Assembly (NCBI GenBank): GCA_007134525.1
Contig: SLKR01000041.1
Coordinates: 1 to 36,459 of the forward strand
DNA from: Bacteroidales bacterium
GTDB taxonomy: Bacteria > Bacteroidota > Bacteroidia > Bacteroidales > UBA7960
Direction of reading: 5' to 3'
DNA length: 36,459 nucleotides
Below the pieces are notes generated by a model that worked only from the letters and a program-made list of their open reading frames with translations, had not been told where the DNA came from and ran no database searches. Each line of letters begins with the position of its first letter. The stretch's first letter is position 1. A program made the position numbers and the translations under genes. Positions 17,543 through 25,905 of the stretch are shown piece by piece.

Positions 17543-18297
17543 TAAGGGTACTTAACTTATGGAAGCACTTCGGAGACGAAGCAGTACTGAAGAATATCTC
17601 TCTGGTATTCGAAAAGGGCAGAACCAATCTTGTAATCGGCAAGAGCGGTTCGGGCAAGACAGTTTTGATGAAATGCATTGTAGGCCTGCTCGGCGCCGAC
17701 AGCGGAAAGATATTCTATGATGACCGTGAGTTCTCCGCAATGGGCTTCGGAGCAAAAAAGTCAATCCGCAGGGAGGTCGGCATGCTTTTTCAGGGGGCAG
17801 CACTCTTTGATTCCATGAATGTATCCGAAAATATACTCTTCCCGCTGAATATGTTTACAAAAATGTCAAAGGGAGAGAAAGAAAAAAGGATGGAGTTTTG
17901 CCTGGAACGTGTAAATTTGCATAATGTTGGTCATCTTCAACCTTCGGATCTGAGTGGTGGGATGAAAAAAAGGGTAGCCATTGCCAGGGCAATTGCCATC
18001 AAACCCAGATACCTGTTTTGTGACGAACCGAACTCTGGCCTTGATCCGCCAACAGCTATACTGATCGACAAACTGATTAAGGAGATTACTGAAGAGCTGA
18101 ATATCACCACCGTGGTAAATACCCATGATATGAACAGTGTAATGGAAATAGGCGATAGTGTTGCATTTATTCACCAGGGCAGGTTATGGTGGACCGGCGA
18201 CAGGCATCAGATACTCGACACCTGCAACACACAGGTCAATAAATTCGTTTATGCAACAGAGCTTATGAGAACAATTAATCCAAGGGAAAAGCAATGA
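17539..18297 (+). CDS. mlaF: MlaF-type ABC transporter ATP-binding protein
   Basis: A 252-residue cytosolic ABC ATPase. Walker A GKSGSGKT is at 34-41, the Q-loop region GMLFQGAALFDSMNVSENI at 81-99, the signature LSGGM at 138-142 and Walker B LFCDEP at 159-164, followed by NSGLDPPTA and the H-loop THD. The LFQGAALFDS and LSGGMKKRVAIARAIA wording is characteristic of the MlaF/Mkl lipid-import branch, not the LolD/MacB branch. It overlaps both neighbours by four bases, so permease, ATPase and the second permease are likely made in fixed ratio. Confidence 0.92.
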   Translation: MIRVLNLWKHFGDEAVLKNISLVFEKGRTNLVIGKSGSGKTVLMKCIVGLLGADSGKIFYDDREFSAMGFGAKKSIRREVGMLFQGAALFDSMNVSENILFPLNMFTKMSKGEKEKRMEFCLERVNLHNVGHLQPSDLSGGMKKRVAIARAIAIKPRYLFCDEPNSGLDPPTAILIDKLIKEITEELNITTVVNTHDMNSVMEIGDSVAFIHQGRLWWTGDRHQILDTCNTQVNKFVYATELMRTINPREKQ

Positions 18298-19544
18298 TCC
18301 TGTTTATCAAACTGATAAAAGAGAGTGCAGCTTTTGCAATCTCCTCGGTACTGGCCAATAAACTGCGTACATTTCTTACACTGCTTGGCATTACCATTGG
18401 TATCTTCGCCATCATCTCTGTGTTTTCGGTTGTTGACTCACTTGAACGACAGATCAGGAGCAGTATTGCATCCCTTGGCGACAATGTCGTATATATCCAG
18501 AAATGGCCCTGGAACTTCGACATGGATTTCCAGTGGTGGGATTATGCCAGCAGACCCGTACCCCAGCTGACTGAGCTCGATGAAATCATAAGGCGGTCCG
18601 GTACTGTTGAGGCAGCAGCTTTTATGGCTTCCACAAGCCGACGTATTGATTACCTGGGTACAAGTGCAGATAATGTATCAGTAGTGGGTGTTTCGGCTGA
18701 TTACGACCAGGTAAGTAACTTCAGTATTGATCAGGGCAGGTATTTTTCTGCAATAGAATCAGGAACCGGCAGGAATGTTGCATTACTGGGGTTCGATATT
18801 GCTGAAAGTATGTTTCCCGGTATTGACCCGGTCGGCAGAACCATAAAGATATTCGGGCATAACACAACTGTGGTGGGTGTTTTCGAAAAAGAAGGCATGA
18901 GTGGCTTCGGTAACAGCCATGACGAAATGGTGGTGCTGCCTGTAAATTACCTTGCAAGGTTTATAAATGTTAACCAGGAAAGATTCGGGCCTTTTATTTT
19001 GGTAAAAGCTCATTCCGGGATTACAAATGCAGAGATGATAGATGAATTGACCGGGATAATGCGCTCAATCAGGCGCCTTCCGCCTGCTGCTGCCAGTAAT
19101 TTCTCACTGAATGAGACCAGTTTGCTGTCGGAAGGCTTCGACAGTCTTTTTTCCATAATCAAAATGGCAGGATGGATAATAGGTGGGTTCTCAATACTGG
19201 TGGGAGGATTCGGGATAGCCAATATAATGTTCGTATCAGTGCGGGAAAGGACCAGTATAATAGGAATACAAAAAGCCTTGGGTGCAAAGAACTATTTCAT
19301 CCTATGGCAGTTTCTGTTTGAAGCAATATTGCTGAGTCTGCTCGGGGGAGGCATAGGGTTGTTGATGGTATTCACGGGAACGGCTATAATTGCCAATATT
19401 TTTGAGATCGACGTTTTACTCAGTGCATCCAACATTTTGCTGGGTATAAATGTTTCAGCTATAATAGGGCTTGTGTCAGGATTCATACCGGCATGGTCCG
19501 CAGCGAGGCTCGACCCGGTAGATGCAATCAGGAGCAATGGATAA
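18294..19544 (+). CDS. MacB/FtsX-type ABC transporter permease
   Basis: A 416-residue permease with the MacB layout: TM1 (about 22-44) starting at LANKLRTFLTLLGITIGIFAIISVFS, a periplasmic MacB_PCD-like domain (about 45-280), then three TM helices in the FtsX domain (about 285-405) ending at PAWSAARLDPVDAIRS. It has no ATPase domain, and the only ATPase nearby is the MlaF-type protein encoded just upstream (ATGA overlap). Family members act in mechanotransmission, lipoprotein release, or peptide and macrolide export. Which ATPase it uses is open, and its substrate is unknown. Confidence 0.87.
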   Translation: MILFIKLIKESAAFAISSVLANKLRTFLTLLGITIGIFAIISVFSVVDSLERQIRSSIASLGDNVVYIQKWPWNFDMDFQWWDYASRPVPQLTELDEIIRRSGTVEAAAFMASTSRRIDYLGTSADNVSVVGVSADYDQVSNFSIDQGRYFSAIESGTGRNVALLGFDIAESMFPGIDPVGRTIKIFGHNTTVVGVFEKEGMSGFGNSHDEMVVLPVNYLARFINVNQERFGPFILVKAHSGITNAEMIDELTGIMRSIRRLPPAAASNFSLNETSLLSEGFDSLFSIIKMAGWIIGGFSILVGGFGIANIMFVSVRERTSIIGIQKALGAKNYFILWQFLFEAILLSLLGGGIGLLMVFTGTAIIANIFEIDVLLSASNILLGINVSAIIGLVSGFIPAWSAARLDPVDAIRSNG

Positions 19545-19576
19545 CAATAGAGTTTAAACACAAAAAAAAAATTGTA

Positions 19577-21103
19577 ATGGGCAAGAAGAGAGTAATGTTG
19601 ATAATTTTAGATGGTTGGGGGAAAGGAGACGGAGGCGATGCAGATATAATACGGCAGTCCAATGTGCCTTTTACAGATAGTCTATACAAAACTACACCAA
19701 ACACCCTTTTAAAAACCTCAGGCGAAGATGTGGGGCTGCCACCCGGACAGATGGGTAATTCTGAAGTCGGGCACATAAACATGGGTGCAGGCAGAATAGT
19801 ATACCAGGACCTTGTTAAGATAAGCAAGGCAGTAAAGGACAGATCCTTCCTTCAAAACAGCGTACTTAAGGAAGCATTCGGATATGCCAGGGAGAACGGC
19901 AAAAAGGTTCACCTTTTCGGCCTGGTTTCAGACGGGGGTGTACACTCTTCAATGGATCACCTCTACGGCCTGTGCGACATGGGCAAGGAGTTTGAACTGG
20001 ACAGCCGGCTTTTCGTCCACGCATTTACTGACGGCAGGGATACCGACCCCAAAAGCGGCAAGGGCTATATTGATGATCTTGAGGAGTATATGAAGGGCTC
20101 AGCAGGCAGGATAGCCACGGTCTGCGGCCGGTATTACGCCATGGACAGGGACAAGAGATGGGAAAGGATAAAGATAGCCTACGACATGCTGCTGGAGGGC
20201 AAAGGTGAAAAGTTCGATTCTGCAGCCGGAGCAATACAGGCATCATATGATGATGATGTAACTGATGAATTCATCAAACCCAGGGTCATTACCGGTGAAG
20301 ACGGTAAGCCGCTGGCAACGCTGGAAGAGGATGATGTGGTAATCTGCTTTAACTTCCGTACCGACCGTCTGCGTGAAATAACAACAGTGCTGACACAGAA
20401 GGATATGCCCGAACACGGGATGAAGACCCTGCCTCTGCAATATATTACCATGACAGAGTATGACAAATCTTTCCGGGGAGTTAAGGTTGCCTTTGGTAAG
20501 GAAGACCTGAAGAACACACTGGGCGAGGTTCTCTCAGCTGCGGGAAGGACCCAGCTGCGTATTGCCGAAACAGAGAAGTATCCTCACGTTACATTCTTTT
20601 TCAGCGGAGGCCGTGAAGAGGCATATAAGGGAGAGGAAAGGGGTATGATACCCTCACCAAAAGTGGCAACCTACGATCTTCAGCCCGAAATGAGCGCCCC
20701 TGAAGTCAAGGATGCGGTAGTCAAGGAGATTGAAAGCGGAAAACATGACTTTATCTGCCTTAACTTTGCAAATGCTGATATGGTCGGACATACCGGTGTG
20801 ATCCCGGCGATCAGAAAAGCCCTCGAAACAGTCGACCAATGCCTCCAGGAAGTAGTTGAAGCAGGCCTGACAAATAATTACAGCATGATCATTACTGCTG
20901 ACCATGGCAATGCTGATTACGGCATTAATCCTGACGGATCGCCAAATACGGCCCATACCACCAACCCGGTTCCATGCTGGCTTATAGACAATAAGTACAC
21001 TGAAATTAAGCCGGGCAGGCTGGCCGACCTGGCTCCAACCATACTTCATATGATGGGAGTTGATGCCCCTCAGGAAATGGAGGGTGAAATACTTGTAAAA
21101 TAG
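19577..21103 (+). CDS. gpmI: 2,3-bisphosphoglycerate-independent phosphoglycerate mutase
   Basis: A 508-residue cytosolic glycolytic enzyme that interconverts 3- and 2-phosphoglycerate using two Mn ions. I start at ATG 19577 (MGKKRVMLIILDGWG), since an upstream in-frame start at 19493 would overlap the permease gene and add non-homologous residues. Key motifs: LDGWG (metal Asp12), GQMGNSEVGH with phosphoserine nucleophile Ser62, SDGGVHS, FTDGRDTDP, YYAMDRDKRWER, FNFRTDR, NFANADMVGHTG and TADHGNAD. Length is typical (about 510). It starts 32 bases after the permease gene, so it may be co-transcribed with the transporter genes. Confidence 0.96.
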   Translation: MGKKRVMLIILDGWGKGDGGDADIIRQSNVPFTDSLYKTTPNTLLKTSGEDVGLPPGQMGNSEVGHINMGAGRIVYQDLVKISKAVKDRSFLQNSVLKEAFGYARENGKKVHLFGLVSDGGVHSSMDHLYGLCDMGKEFELDSRLFVHAFTDGRDTDPKSGKGYIDDLEEYMKGSAGRIATVCGRYYAMDRDKRWERIKIAYDMLLEGKGEKFDSAAGAIQASYDDDVTDEFIKPRVITGEDGKPLATLEEDDVVICFNFRTDRLREITTVLTQKDMPEHGMKTLPLQYITMTEYDKSFRGVKVAFGKEDLKNTLGEVLSAAGRTQLRIAETEKYPHVTFFFSGGREEAYKGEERGMIPSPKVATYDLQPEMSAPEVKDAVVKEIESGKHDFICLNFANADMVGHTGVIPAIRKALETVDQCLQEVVEAGLTNNYSMIITADHGNADYGINPDGSPNTAHTTNPVPCWLIDNKYTEIKPGRLADLAPTILHMMGVDAPQEMEGEILVK

Positions 21104-21105
21104 CA

Positions 21106-21612
21106 TTATTCCCTGAGGCGCTCAACAAGGCGCCTCATCATCGGCAGCATACTGACGGGATTGGTACTCGTAAGCAGGTTTCCGTCCTCTTCGGTATCCC
21201 TGCCGGTATAGTCCGCACCTGCATTTACCAGGTCATCCTTTATTGCATGAAATGCAGTGACCCTCCGGCCCTTTAGAATACCGGCCGAGATCAAAAGCCA
21301 GGGGCCGTGGCATATAGATGCTATCAGTTTACCTTTTTTTTCGTGCCTGCTTACAATCTCAAGTATTTTGCTGTCACGCCTCCAGCGGTCAGGAGCATAT
21401 CCCCCTGGAATCACGAGGGCATCGAACAGCCGGGTCTTTACTTCGTCGATGCTCCGGTCGGGGCTAAACTGCAGCCCGCCTTTCCCTTTGTATTGTTTTT
21501 TCTCAGGAGCAGCTGAGATAACCTCAAACCCCTCCTCCTTCAGCCTGTAGTATGGATACAAAAACTCAGAATCCTCAACAAGGTCTTCGAGCAAAATAAG
21601 TATTTTTTTCAT
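21106..21612 (-). CDS. DJ-1/PfpI family protein
   Basis: A 168-residue cytosolic protein closely following the Pyrococcus PfpI pattern: EDSEFLYPYYRLKEEGFEV near the start with the conserved Glu16, PGGYAPDRWR, nucleophile elbow SICHGP with Cys101 and His102, and DGNLLTSTNP near the end. PfpI members have been reported as proteases, deglycases or glyoxalases; the true activity of a given member is uncertain. It converges on gpmI with only two bases between the stop codons. Confidence 0.9.
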   Translation of the reverse strand: MKKILILLEDLVEDSEFLYPYYRLKEEGFEVISAAPEKKQYKGKGGLQFSPDRSIDEVKTRLFDALVIPGGYAPDRWRRDSKILEIVSRHEKKGKLIASICHGPWLLISAGILKGRRVTAFHAIKDDLVNAGADYTGRDTEEDGNLLTSTNPVSMLPMMRRLVERLRE

Positions 21613-21642
21613 GTCTGAAGTATTTTAATAATTGTTATACTC

Positions 21643-22641
21643 TCAGGCAGATTCCCGCACTTTCAGAAATGCAGGAAATACCTTTGTCTGATAATCCTTA
21701 CCGTCGCCGGAGTTTAAACGGTTAATAAGCAGCCTTGCCGACTCCCGTCCCATGTCATACCCCCTCTGTTCTACAGTAGTAAGGGAAGGCCTTACCATCG
21801 ACGCCAGGGGGTCGTCACCAAACCCGGCAACAGCTATATTACCGGGGACAGAGTATCCGTTTTCCTGAAATAGCCTCATAGTGGCCACAGCAGTAAAGTC
21901 GTTTACGGCAAATACCGCATCTATTGCCTCAGCCCGGCCAAGGATGATATTCTTCCGGTACTCCACCTTGGACGGTGTGTCACACTTGATGACGAGGCTG
22001 CTTTTGGGCTTTATGCCGGACTCCTTCAGCGCATGAACGTATCCATTATACCTTTCACGTCCTACATTCAGGTGCTGTGGCCCTGCCAGGTGAAGTATGC
22101 TGCGACAACCCCTTTTGACCAGATGGGAAACGACCATCCTGGCTCCCTCAAAATCGTTTGTTACAACCCTGTCGGAGCTGATCTCATCACAGGTCCGGTC
22201 GAAGAATACAATCGGAACTGCCTGTTTTAAATGGCTAAAATCCAGCGTGCTTTTACTTACCGATACCAGTAACCCGTCAACACGGTGGTCCAACAGTGCC
22301 TGCATATTAATAACCTCCCGGAGATAGTTCTCATTAGACTGGCATATCATCACCCGGTATCCCTTGCCATATGCCATGTCTTCAATTCCACTCAGAACAG
22401 AGGAGAAAAAATGGTGAACTATCTCGGGTATGACTATCCCGATAGTCTTGGATCTTTTATGTTTCAGACCAAGAGCAAAGACGTTCGGCCTGTACTGCAC
22501 CTTTTGTGCATACTCCTGCACCTTCTTGCAGGTTTCCTCGCTTATGTCGGGGTGGTTCTTAAGTGCCCTGGAAACCGTTGAGGGTGACACGCCCAGGGCC
22601 TTTGCTATATCCTGTATTGAAGCCTGGGAGGATCTGTTCAC
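21643..22641 (-). CDS. LacI-family transcriptional regulator
   Basis: A 332-residue regulator starting at GTG (no in-frame ATG is near). The N-terminal LacI helix-turn-helix spans residues 9-28 (IQDIAKALGVSPSTVSRALK), followed by the hinge-helix region RPNVFALGLKHKRS and a periplasmic-binding-protein-like sugar-sensing domain (TIGIVIPEIVHHFFSSVLSGIE onwards, with VNDFTAVATMRLFQ and VAGFGDDP). It is divergent from susC with a LacI-type palindrome in the shared intergenic region, so it very probably controls the susCDE genes in response to a sugar. Confidence 0.95.
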   Translation of the reverse strand: MNRSSQASIQDIAKALGVSPSTVSRALKNHPDISEETCKKVQEYAQKVQYRPNVFALGLKHKRSKTIGIVIPEIVHHFFSSVLSGIEDMAYGKGYRVMICQSNENYLREVINMQALLDHRVDGLLVSVSKSTLDFSHLKQAVPIVFFDRTCDEISSDRVVTNDFEGARMVVSHLVKRGCRSILHLAGPQHLNVGRERYNGYVHALKESGIKPKSSLVIKCDTPSKVEYRKNIILGRAEAIDAVFAVNDFTAVATMRLFQENGYSVPGNIAVAGFGDDPLASMVRPSLTTVEQRGYDMGRESARLLINRLNSGDGKDYQTKVFPAFLKVRESA

Positions 22642-22776
22642 TTTTATACAATTTTTTTTGGTCCTGTGCGGTTTATAAATATATAAAATTTATTTTTCCT
22701 GAAGTATCGGGTATAAACCATTTTAATAAATGTGCGTTAGTATATAAAAACCTAATAATAAATGCAAAAATACCTT

Positions 22777-22790
22777 CGCAAACGATTGCG
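22777..22790. promoter_or_regulatory. candidate LacI-family operator palindrome
   Basis: The 14-base sequence CGCAAACGATTGCG is an inverted repeat (CGCAA and TTGCG around ACGA) with the central CpG typical of LacI/GalR-family operators. It lies in the 254-base gap between the divergent lacI-type gene and susC, 106 bases before the susC ATG and about 135 bases from the regulator start. The flanking DNA is A/T-rich with no other comparable palindrome seen. Confidence 0.6.
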
Positions 22791-22843
22791 GAAAAAACTG
22801 ATTATCAGCACAAAAAAAACAAAATAGTATAAATATTTTTTAT

Positions 22844-22851
22844 TAGTTTTG
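22844..22851 (+). promoter_or_regulatory. Bacteroidota-type -7 element for susC (TAGTTTTG)
   Basis: An exact TAnnTTTG match 44 bases before the susC ATG. If used, transcription would start near 22858 and the operator palindrome would lie about 70-80 bases upstream of it. No good -33 box is visible. The rest of 22642-22895 is A/T-rich sequence with no additional gene. Confidence 0.35.
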
Positions 22852-22895
22852 TCTAAATGATACATAATTTATTTAAAATCTAAATAAGCTGTAAT

Positions 22896-25883
22896 ATGAC
22901 AAAATTTATCAAAAACATTTTACCAATGCTGCTGATGCTGATCATAAGCACGGCAGCCTTTGGGCAGCAAGGTACCGTTACAGGTATAGTCACCGATTCG
23001 CAGTCAGGTGAAACCCTGCCCGGTGCCAGTATCGTGATACAGGGAACCACGACGGGTACAGTCACTGACATTGACGGGCAATACACCCTCAGTGTCCCTG
23101 CCGGAGAGGTCACCCTGGTTGCAAGCTTCCTTGGTTACAACGAGATGGCGCGCACCATTACAGTGGGTGCAGGCGAAACAGTCAGTCTTGACTTCCCACT
23201 GGTACTTGATGTTGCAACCCTGGAGGAATTCGTCCTTATAGGGTATGGTATCCAGCGCCGGGAGGATGCAACAGGCTCAGTGGCGGTAGTCGGAGAACGC
23301 GACTTTAACAGGGGAAATATAACCACTCCCGCTGAGCTGCTGCGTGGAAAAATGCCTGGCGTTCAGATCACGTCAGCAGGTGGTGCACCCGGATCAGGTG
23401 AGACCATCCGTATAAGGGGAGGATCATCCCTTGCCGCAGACAATGACCCGCTTATCGTGATTGATGGTGTGCCCATTGAGAGCGCAGGTGTTCCGGGGCT
23501 TAGGAACCCCCTTTCAACAATCAACCCGAGCGACATTGAGACCTTCACTGTACTCAAGGATGCCTCTGCAACTGCCATCTATGGTTCAAGGGCGTCAAAC
23601 GGGGTGATCATAATCACCACAAAACAGGGAGAAAGGGATATGCCCCTGCAGCTAAACTACTCAGGAACATACTCCCTTTCGTCCAACATCCGCACTATTG
23701 ACAATCTGAATGCGGAGCAGTTCAGGGACATTATCAGTGAGCGCTACGGAGGTCGCCCTGCAATTACCGGTATGCTTGGGGATACCAGTACCGACTGGCA
23801 GGATCAGATATTCCGTGATGCATTTGCCCACGACCACACGATAAGCGCATCAGGAGCCTTCATGGATATACCCTATCGCATTTCGCTGGGTTACAAGGCA
23901 GAAGACGGAGTCCTGCAAAGAGACAACATGGAAAGGGCCTCCATGTCGATAAACCTTAACCCAAGGCTGCTTGACGACCATCTTACCATTAACTTCAACA
24001 TGCGGGGAGTAAATATTGAGAACCAGTTCGCAAACGAAGGCGCCATAGGCGCAGCAGTCATGTTCGATCCCACACAGCCGGTATATGTTGATGACGATAC
24101 CTTTGGCGGTTATTTTGTATGGCAGGAAGATGGTATTCCAAAAGATGTTGCGACCCAAAACCCGGTTGCACTTCTGGATCTTACAAATAACCAGTCAACG
24201 GTAAACCGCCTTATCACAAATGCACAGTTCGAATACAGCTTACACTGGCTTCCCGAGCTGAAGGCAAACCTAAATGTAGCCTACGACTATTCCAGGTCTG
24301 ATGGCACCAACTTCACCCCGGATTATGCACCCTGGGCATATGTATCGGGAGGTTCCGACGGCCGGTATGAGCAGGAGAGGAAGAATGAGCTGATAGACTT
24401 CTACCTGAACTACGAAACTGCCCTGCCATCTATAGATAGCCGCTTTGACATCATGGCGGGATACTCCTGGCAGCATTTCTGGCACAGTGGCTCATCTTAT
24501 GTTACCAATATTGAAGGCAACAGGTTTGGCACCGACTTCAGGGTATTCGAAGACCTTGAGTACGAGCAGGAGCATTACCTTATATCGTTCTTCGGAAGGA
24601 CTAACTTCTATGTTATGGACCGTTACATTTTCACATTCACCCTGCGTAACGACCATACATCAAGGTTTTCTCCCGAAACACGCTCCGGGCTCTTCCCCTC
24701 TGCTGCATTTGCATGGCGAATTGACCAGGAGGATTTCATGGACAACCTGGATTTCCTCAACGAACTTAAGATGCGGCTTGGTTATGGTGTTACAGGGCAA
24801 CAGAATATCGGCGGTGACTATTACCCCTACCTTGCCCGGTATACCCGCAGTCGCGAAGGCGCAAGCTATCCTTTCGGTGCAGGCAACTTCCTTAATACAT
24901 GGAGGCCCGAAGGCTATGACATAAACATTAAGTGGGAGGAAACAGTCACCTATAATGCAGGTTTTGATTACGGTCTGTTTGACGACAGGTACTACGGATC
25001 TATTGACTTCTATTTCCGTGAAACAAAAGACCTGATTAACAGTATTCCGATACCAGCCGGCACAAACCTTACAAACTTCATACTCACCAATATAGGTAAT
25101 ATGGAGAACAAGGGTGTTGAGTTCAGCATATTCACAAGGCCGGTTGTAACTGATGATCTCAACTGGGAAATTGGCTTTAACGCAACATGGAACGATACAA
25201 AGATCACCAGCCTTACCGCAGTTGATGACCCGACCTATGTCGGAGTACAGACAGGCGGTATCTGGGGAGGTGTGGGCAACACCATCCAGGTGCACACTGT
25301 AGGGCATACACCAAGCTCATATTTTATATATCAGCAGGTGTATGATGAGAACGGTGACCCCATAGAGGGGCTTTATGTTGACCGCAACGACGACGGTGAG
25401 ATCTCTTCAGCCGATCTGTACCGTTACAAGAGCCCGATGCCAGAATACTATTTCGGTATAACTTCTGAGTTAAGATACAAAGAGTGGTCATTCTCATTTG
25501 CGGGCCGTGCCAGTTTCGGCAACTATATATACAACAATATAAGTTCGATGCACGGTGAGCTGAGCAGGTTGCACCGCCCAGAAGGGCCATACCTGAGCAA
25601 TGTTGTAACCGACGCACTTGAGCTGGGTTTCAACCAGGCCCAGTACCTTTCCAGCCATTTTATACAAAACGGCTCTTTCTTTAAGATGGACCACATAACC
25701 CTTGGATACAATTTTTCCAATTTCATGGGCACTGGTGCAAACCTGATGCTGTCAGGAGTTGTACAGAATGCCTTTATGATAACCGGTTATGACGGAATAG
25801 ATCCCGAAATACATAATGGTATTGACATACAGTTATACCCAAGACCAAGGGTATTCGCACTGAATGTCAACCTCCAGTTTTAA
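22896..25883 (+). CDS. susC: SusC/RagA-family TonB-dependent outer-membrane transporter
   Basis: A 995-residue outer-membrane protein. Signal peptide (cleavage likely after AAFG or AAFGQ), a carboxypeptidase-regulatory-like beta-sandwich (GTVTGIVTDSQSGETLPGASIVI, residues ~27-105), a TonB-box and SusC signature region (IGYGIQRREDATGSV), plug domain (GKMPGVQI, RIRGGSSL, PLIVIDGVPIE, LKDASATAIYGSRASNGVIIITTKQG) and a long beta-barrel closing with the C-terminal LYPRPRVFALNVNLQF. It imports oligosaccharide or another large ligand using ExbBD/TonB energy, with the SusD-like protein as lid. It starts the susCDE run, 22 bases before susD. Confidence 0.95.
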   Translation: MTKFIKNILPMLLMLIISTAAFGQQGTVTGIVTDSQSGETLPGASIVIQGTTTGTVTDIDGQYTLSVPAGEVTLVASFLGYNEMARTITVGAGETVSLDFPLVLDVATLEEFVLIGYGIQRREDATGSVAVVGERDFNRGNITTPAELLRGKMPGVQITSAGGAPGSGETIRIRGGSSLAADNDPLIVIDGVPIESAGVPGLRNPLSTINPSDIETFTVLKDASATAIYGSRASNGVIIITTKQGERDMPLQLNYSGTYSLSSNIRTIDNLNAEQFRDIISERYGGRPAITGMLGDTSTDWQDQIFRDAFAHDHTISASGAFMDIPYRISLGYKAEDGVLQRDNMERASMSINLNPRLLDDHLTINFNMRGVNIENQFANEGAIGAAVMFDPTQPVYVDDDTFGGYFVWQEDGIPKDVATQNPVALLDLTNNQSTVNRLITNAQFEYSLHWLPELKANLNVAYDYSRSDGTNFTPDYAPWAYVSGGSDGRYEQERKNELIDFYLNYETALPSIDSRFDIMAGYSWQHFWHSGSSYVTNIEGNRFGTDFRVFEDLEYEQEHYLISFFGRTNFYVMDRYIFTFTLRNDHTSRFSPETRSGLFPSAAFAWRIDQEDFMDNLDFLNELKMRLGYGVTGQQNIGGDYYPYLARYTRSREGASYPFGAGNFLNTWRPEGYDINIKWEETVTYNAGFDYGLFDDRYYGSIDFYFRETKDLINSIPIPAGTNLTNFILTNIGNMENKGVEFSIFTRPVVTDDLNWEIGFNATWNDTKITSLTAVDDPTYVGVQTGGIWGGVGNTIQVHTVGHTPSSYFIYQQVYDENGDPIEGLYVDRNDDGEISSADLYRYKSPMPEYYFGITSELRYKEWSFSFAGRASFGNYIYNNISSMHGELSRLHRPEGPYLSNVVTDALELGFNQAQYLSSHFIQNGSFFKMDHITLGYNFSNFMGTGANLMLSGVVQNAFMITGYDGIDPEIHNGIDIQLYPRPRVFALNVNLQF

Positions 25884-25905
25884 AAACCTAAACAAGCAAT
25901 AGATT

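Noticed and set aside
24660-25307. 215-codon open frame on the minus strand inside susC
   Set aside because: Lies fully antisense to a well-supported susC, has no recognisable motif, and its composition reads as a frame shadow.
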